DNA from: Bradyrhizobium sp.
GTDB taxonomy: Bacteria > Pseudomonadota > Alphaproteobacteria > Rhizobiales > Xanthobacteraceae
Direction of reading: 5' to 3'
Assembly (NCBI GenBank): GCA_019243075.1
Contig: JAFAUV010000261.1
Span: 1 to 9,592 of the forward strand
Length of the DNA: 9,592 nt
Shown: piece by piece, positions 6,649 to 9,592 of the stretch
How the letters are laid out: each line of letters begins with the position of its first letter
Position numbering within the stretch: position 1 is the stretch's first letter
Notes under the pieces: model-generated
Databases searched by the model: none
Seen by the model: only the letters and a program-made list of their open reading frames with translations
Told to the model about the DNA's origin: nothing
Program-made: the position numbers and the translations under genes

Positions 6649-7869
6649 TCATCGGGAGCTTCGGCCGCGGCCCGGGGCCGGGCCGACATAGCGCGCACGA
6701 GGCCGGATCAGTCGGCCGTATTGCAGCTGCTCGCTGGCATGAGCGATCCAGCCCACGGCACGGGCCATCGCAAACAGCGTCAGTTCACTGCCCGGGGCAA
6801 GCCGCAGGCTGTGCGCCAGCACGGCCAGGGCATAGTCGATATTGACGAATTCGCCGGTGGCTTCGGCAATCCGCTCCGGTACCTCCTTGGTGAATTTGCG
6901 TGCCGCGCCGGCGCGCGCCAGGGCATTCAGGAGCGACATTGCGCGCGGATCGCCCCGCTTGTAGACGCCGTGGCCGAACCCTGCAAAACGCTCGCCCAGC
7001 GCCACGCGTTCGCGGATCACCGGCTCCACGTCATGGTCGGTCAGCGTCTTCACCAGCCGCGACGCCAGCACGCCGGCGCCGCCATGCATCGGGCCTTTCA
7101 GGGCGGCAAGCCCGGCGATGATGGAGTCATAGAGATTGAGCCCGGTGGAAGCGGCGCAACGGACCGTGAATGTGGACGCGTTCAACTCGTGATCGGCGAG
7201 CAGCACCAAGGCCCGGCGGATCAGATCGGGCGCCTGCTTGTTGTCCGGCGCCCAGACCTTCGCGATCTGCTGGTGCAGCACTTCGCTCGAAGGTTCGGCA
7301 TTGAGCATGGTCGCCACGAGAAGCCGCAAAATGCGGGCGCCGACCACGGCCCGTCCCTCCGCTGCGCGGGTGAAAGCACCGGGATCGGCACTGGTTGCGA
7401 GCGCCAGCACGGCAATGGCGCGATCGATCGGCGCCGCACGGCGCGCGGCCGTTGCGATCGCCCGCATCTCGTCCGAGGCATGGGGGCAGTTGTCAGCCGC
7501 AAATGGATCGACGCCGGTCACATCCCAAAGCAGCGTAGCGGTGTGTTCGAGCGTGTCCTTTTCCGCAAGTTCGATGCAGTTCACCCCGCGGTAGATCGCT
7601 CCTTCCTGGGTGATTGTCGCGATCGCCGAATCCATCACCGGCAGATCGGGATCAAAGCTCCGGAAGCCCCGCGGTTCGACTGCGAGCGGCGCGCGCCGCT
7701 CCTTCAGGCCACGAATGTCTTCCGCCCGGTAGCGATGGCTGCGCGAGTCGGGCGACGGCTCGGAGCGGACCAGTCCGCGGCTGACATAGGCGTAGAGCGT
7801 GGCCGGGGAGATTGCGAGTTCGGCGGCCGCTTCCCGGGCGGAAAGGTAGAGCTCGGCGGATTTTTTCAT
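6649..7869 (-). CDS. Citrate synthase family protein with N-terminal helix-turn-helix domain
   Basis: A 406-residue fusion. Residues about 8-56 form a MerR/excisionase-type helix-turn-helix: LSAREAAAELAISPATLYAY, then a wing-like RGLVRSEP...SHRYRAEDI. Residues about 75-398 are a citrate synthase domain. Its catalytic positions look intact: His227 in DHELNAST, His262 in GPMHGGA, His300 in FGHGVYKRGDPR and Asp345 in VNIDYALA, plus the C-terminal RLIRPRARYVGP. In canonical enzymes these residues bind oxaloacetate and activate acetyl-CoA. The protein could be an active enzyme, a metabolite-sensing repressor/activator, or both. ATG 7869 is chosen because the helix-turn-helix starts within ten residues. 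There is no Shine-Dalgarno, and a palindrome ends one base before the ATG, so the mRNA may be leaderless. It is divergent from a second citrate synthase gene and convergent with the DedA gene. Autoregulation is inferred, not shown. Confidence 0.9.
   Translation of the reverse strand: MKKSAELYLSAREAAAELAISPATLYAYVSRGLVRSEPSPDSRSHRYRAEDIRGLKERRAPLAVEPRGFRSFDPDLPVMDSAIATITQEGAIYRGVNCIELAEKDTLEHTATLLWDVTGVDPFAADNCPHASDEMRAIATAARRAAPIDRAIAVLALATSADPGAFTRAAEGRAVVGARILRLLVATMLNAEPSSEVLHQQIAKVWAPDNKQAPDLIRRALVLLADHELNASTFTVRCAASTGLNLYDSIIAGLAALKGPMHGGAGVLASRLVKTLTDHDVEPVIRERVALGERFAGFGHGVYKRGDPRAMSLLNALARAGAARKFTKEVPERIAEATGEFVNIDYALAVLAHSLRLAPGSELTLFAMARAVGWIAHASEQLQYGRLIRPRARYVGPAPGRGRSSR
6661..6686. 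repeat. Strong GC-rich inverted repeat at the convergent DedA/citrate synthase-like 3' ends
   Basis: TCGGCC (6661-6666) pairs with GGCCGA (6681-6686). Inside, CGGCC (6668-6672) pairs with GGCCG (6676-6680) around a CGG loop, giving 11 base pairs with one bulged G. It begins 22 bases past the DedA stop codon and lies in the last codons of the opposing gene (the GPAPGRG region). It could halt plus-strand transcripts, but no T-run follows on either strand. Confidence 0.4.
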
Positions 7870-7870
7870 G

Positions 7871-7899
7871 TTGATTTATATAATCAAGATTGATCAATC
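7871..7899. promoter_or_regulatory. Twin-palindrome operator candidate between the divergent citrate synthase genes
   Basis: Two adjacent inverted repeats use the same half-site. TTGATTTATATAATCAA (7871-7887) has perfect 6-base arms around TATAT. GATTGATCAATC (7888-7899) is a perfect 12-base palindrome. The A/T-rich stretch stands out from its GC-rich surroundings. It sits one base upstream of the helix-turn-helix citrate synthase start and overlaps promoter elements on both strands. The simplest reading is a binding site for the dimeric helix-turn-helix protein encoded next to it; another regulator cannot be excluded. Confidence 0.65.
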
Positions 7900-7905
7900 T
7901 GTCGA
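7875..7905 (-). promoter_or_regulatory. Candidate promoter of the helix-turn-helix citrate synthase gene
   Basis: On the minus strand TCGACA (7905-7900, five of six to TTGACA) is followed after 17 bases by TATATA (7882-7877), or after 19 bases by TATAAA (7880-7875). The 12-base palindrome fills the spacer. The long-spacer version would resemble MerR-regulated promoters. Transcription would start at or next to the A of the ATG at 7869. Confidence 0.5.
7879..7884 (+). promoter_or_regulatory. Consensus -10 element for the plus-strand citrate synthase gene
   Basis: A perfect TATAAT lies inside the first palindrome, and no recognisable -35 is found 15-19 bases before it. Transcription would start near 7891 and give a leader of about 65 bases. 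A good -10 without a -35 suggests dependence on an activator or control by a bound protein. It overlaps the opposing -10, so the two promoters probably compete. Confidence 0.4.
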
Positions 7906-7940
7906 GCGGACCGATCTTTCGGATGTTGCCCCTTGGGCTG

Positions 7941-7958
7941 AAAGGAGATCCGGTCATG
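7941..7958 (+). promoter_or_regulatory. Strong ribosome binding site of the second citrate synthase
   Basis: AAAGGAGAT (7941-7949) precedes ATG 7956 with ideal spacing and fixes the start; the frame is open further upstream to a TTG at 7890. A small hairpin, GCCC-CTT-GGGC (7928-7938), ends two bases before it and could modulate access. Confidence 0.75.
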
Positions 7959-9059
7959 AATATGCTCCTCGCTAAAAGCCAGATTGGTCTGGACGGCGTT
8001 CCCGCCGCCGAGACCGTGTTGAGCCATGTCGATGGCGAGCGCGGCGAATTGATCATCGCAGGCGAGCACGTCAGCGACCTCGCAGGCCATGCGAGTTTCG
8101 AGAGCGTCACCGCGCGGCTCTGGAACGGCGCGACAGGCAGGTCGCTGACTGAAGCCGACATCCGCGCGGCTCTCGGCCTCGCGCGCGAACGCGCTTTCAC
8201 CCGCCTGCCCGAGTTGTTGCCGGCTACGCGAGGAATGTCGATCGTCGACGGTTTTCGAGTTGCCGTCGCCGGGCTGCGTGCGGAAGGCGGGCTCGAGAAC
8301 GACGCGACCATTGTCGGCGCATTTCCCGTCATCGCCGGCGCCTTGGTGCAGCAGGCCAAGGGCAATCCGCCCGTCGCTCCTGACCCGAATACGAGCCATG
8401 CGGCCGATACGCTCAAGATGCTGCTCGGCCATAAAGCAGAGCCGCGCGAGGTCGCCGCGCTCGACACCTATTTGGTCACGGTCTGCGACCACGGCATGAA
8501 CGCCTCGACCTTCGCAACCCGCGTGGTGGCCTCGACGCAGGCGGATTTGTTTGCAGCGGTCACAGCGGGCTACTGCGCCCTGACCGGTCCGCTGCATGGC
8601 GGCGCGCCGGAGCCGGTGTTGGAGATGCTGGACGCAATCGGCACGCGCGAGCGCATCAAACCCTGGGTCGACGACGCGTTGGCGCGCGGCGAACGGCTGA
8701 TGGGTTTTGGCCATCGGGTCTACCGGGTTCGCGATCCCCGCGCGGACGTCCTGAAAGCTGCAATCGAGCGGCTGGCCGCCGACGGCGCCGACCTGCCCTT
8801 TGCCAGCGAGGTAGAAACCTATATCCGCGAAGCGCTGCGGCGCAAGAATCCGAACCGGCCGCTGGAAACCAATGTCGAGTTCTTCACCGCGATTCTGCTC
8901 GACGCGCTCGCCATTCCGCGACGGGCATTCACGCCAATTTTTGCCGTCGCCCGCGCGGCCGGCTGGACCGCGCACGCCCGCGAGCAGCAACGGACCGGAC
9001 GCCTGATCCGGCCGAGTTCTTCCTATGTCGGGAGGATTCCCGCTGCCGCGCAGGCGTGA
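7956..9059 (+). CDS. Citrate synthase/2-methylcitrate synthase family protein
   Basis: A 367-residue citrate synthase-fold enzyme expected to condense oxaloacetate with acetyl-CoA or propionyl-CoA in the cytoplasm. Its short length matches the Gram-positive/PrpC-like type rather than the longer NADH-regulated GltA, so it is probably not the housekeeping enzyme. Motifs in order: GLDGVPAAETVLSHVDGERG (11-30), FESVTARLWNG (48-58), DHGMNAST with His179, TGPLHGGAPEP with His214, FGHRVYRVRDPR with His253, NVEFFTAILLDAL (306-318), GWTAHAREQ (336-344) and RLIRPSSSYVG (349-359). In NVEFF the residue aligned with the catalytic Asp is Glu308, a notable substitution. ATG 7956 is fixed by a strong Shine-Dalgarno. 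It is divergent from the helix-turn-helix paralogue, with an operator-like spacer between them. Citrate and methylcitrate activity cannot be told apart from sequence alone. Confidence 0.92.
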   Translation: MNMLLAKSQIGLDGVPAAETVLSHVDGERGELIIAGEHVSDLAGHASFESVTARLWNGATGRSLTEADIRAALGLARERAFTRLPELLPATRGMSIVDGFRVAVAGLRAEGGLENDATIVGAFPVIAGALVQQAKGNPPVAPDPNTSHAADTLKMLLGHKAEPREVAALDTYLVTVCDHGMNASTFATRVVASTQADLFAAVTAGYCALTGPLHGGAPEPVLEMLDAIGTRERIKPWVDDALARGERLMGFGHRVYRVRDPRADVLKAAIERLAADGADLPFASEVETYIREALRRKNPNRPLETNVEFFTAILLDALAIPRRAFTPIFAVARAAGWTAHAREQQRTGRLIRPSSSYVGRIPAAAQA

Positions 9060-9072
9060 GTCAATGATCGGA

Positions 9073-9096
9073 GCGCGCCGGTTTCAGCCCGCGCGC
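9073..9096. terminator. Hairpin at the convergent citrate synthase/J-domain 3' ends
   Basis: GCGCGC (9073-9078) can pair with GCGCGC (9091-9096). After one C-C mismatch, GG/CC extends the stem around a TTTCAG loop. It straddles the 24-base convergent gap and the last codons of the J-domain gene. No T-run follows on either strand, so it is only a possible bidirectional transcript end. Confidence 0.3.
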
Positions 9097-9592
9097 ACCA
9101 CGGTCTTGAGATAGTTATAGGCCTTGATGATCTCGATCAGGCGATCCTCGGTCGAGCGGTCGCCGCCGTTGGCGTCCGGATGATGCTGCTTTACCAGCGC
9201 CTTGTATTTGATCTTGACATCTTCCAGCGTGGCGTCCGGACCAAGCCCCATCACCTGCAATGCTCTGCGCTCGGCATTGAAGACCTTTCGCGTCTCCACC
9301 TTCGGTTCGGCCTCGGGCCCCGCTCGGAAGCGTCCGCCGCCACCACCGAGTTCGGTGAACATGCTGAAGGGGTCGGCGGCGCCGTCGAGATCGGCCGCGG
9401 CAGCGCCCTTGCCTTTGCCGGGGCTGCCATTGGCGCCCATCTTCCAGGTCGGGCGGTGCCCGGTCATCGCGTCCTTCTGGTAGCGGGCGACCGCATCGGC
9501 ATTCATGCCGGAGAAGAAATTATAGGACTGGTTATACTCGCGCACATGGTCCAGGCAGTAGTGCCAGTACTCTTTCGAGTTCTCGCGGCCCT
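9084..9592 (-). CDS. Protein with C-terminal J-domain (DnaJ-like), N-terminus cut by window edge
   Basis: The frame stays open from the window edge to TGA at 9084; about 168 residues are visible. Reading in from the edge: GRENSKEYWHYCLDHVREYNQSYNFF, whose Cys/His look like the second half of a small metal-binding motif begun outside the window, then a Gly/Ala/Lys-rich low-complexity linker, then a C-terminal J-domain (about the last 60 residues: ALQVMGLGPDATLEDVKIKY onward). Its HPD tripeptide in KQHHPDANGG is the motif that stimulates DnaK ATPase. An in-frame GTG at 9545 is not the true start, because conserved-looking sequence continues upstream of it. Proteins with this layout are common in alphaproteobacteria, often directly upstream of cobS. 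The client protein is unknown. The gene is convergent with the citrate synthase gene. Confidence 0.88.
   Translation of the reverse strand, partial: GRENSKEYWHYCLDHVREYNQSYNFFSGMNADAVARYQKDAMTGHRPTWKMGANGSPGKGKGAAAADLDGAADPFSMFTELGGGGGRFRAGPEAEPKVETRKVFNAERRALQVMGLGPDATLEDVKIKYKALVKQHHPDANGGDRSTEDRLIEIIKAYNYLKTVVRAG

Noticed and set aside
167..6691. An uninterrupted plus-strand open frame of more than 2,100 codons antisense to cobS, cobT and neighbouring genes
   Set aside because: Its translation is low-complexity, rich in Arg, His, Asp, Gln and Ala, without recognisable domains, and it runs through well-supported genes on both strands. High-GC codon bias leaves the reverse-complement stop triplets rare in this frame, so it is a shadow.
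7890..7955. N-terminal extension of the second citrate synthase to a TTG at 7890
   Set aside because: It would begin inside the palindrome and adds residues unlike the family, whereas ATG 7956 has a strong ribosome site and the usual N-terminus.

Overview
The window is GC-rich chromosomal DNA of an alphaproteobacterium, most likely of the Bradyrhizobium/Rhodopseudomonas group (Nitrobacteraceae). This placement rests on protein character and gene content: CobS and CobT of the aerobic cobalamin pathway, an alphaproteobacterial-type protein with a C-terminal J-domain, and a linked pair of accessory citrate synthases. It is an inference, not a database match. I see no tRNA, rRNA, insertion sequence, CRISPR array or phage gene.

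Layout. At 1-315 (minus) is the N-terminal part of an unrecognised membrane protein. At 413-1528 (minus) is an Old Yellow Enzyme of the YqjM/NamA type. From 5665 down to 1670 (minus) runs a compact block: cobS, cobT and a Tat-exported phytase/esterase-like protein, with gaps of 21 and 6 bases. CobS (AAA+ ATPase) and CobT (VWA/MIDAS protein) are the two small subunits of aerobic cobaltochelatase; the large subunit CobN is not in the window. A 310-base divergent spacer separates cobS from a DedA-family membrane protein (plus, 5976-6638). Next come two divergent citrate synthase-like genes: one on the minus strand (6649-7869) with an N-terminal helix-turn-helix, and one on the plus strand (7956-9059) of ordinary short citrate/methylcitrate synthase build. 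The window ends inside a minus-strand gene for a protein with a C-terminal J-domain (9084-9592).

The most notable part is the divergent citrate synthase pair. Its 86-base spacer holds two adjacent palindromes built from TTGAT/ATCAA half-sites (7871-7899). They overlay back-to-back promoter elements, and one lies in the spacer of the promoter for the helix-turn-helix protein. This suggests a self-contained switch: an enzyme-like, DNA-binding citrate synthase controlling itself and its partner enzyme, perhaps in response to oxaloacetate, acyl-CoA or a citrate-like ligand. The partner enzyme has Glu where citrate synthases normally carry the catalytic Asp. The architecture is seen directly; the regulatory circuit is inferred.

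In many alphaproteobacteria a J-domain gene lies directly upstream of cobS-cobT. Here the DedA and citrate synthase genes sit between them, which looks like a three-gene insertion into, or rearrangement of, that block.
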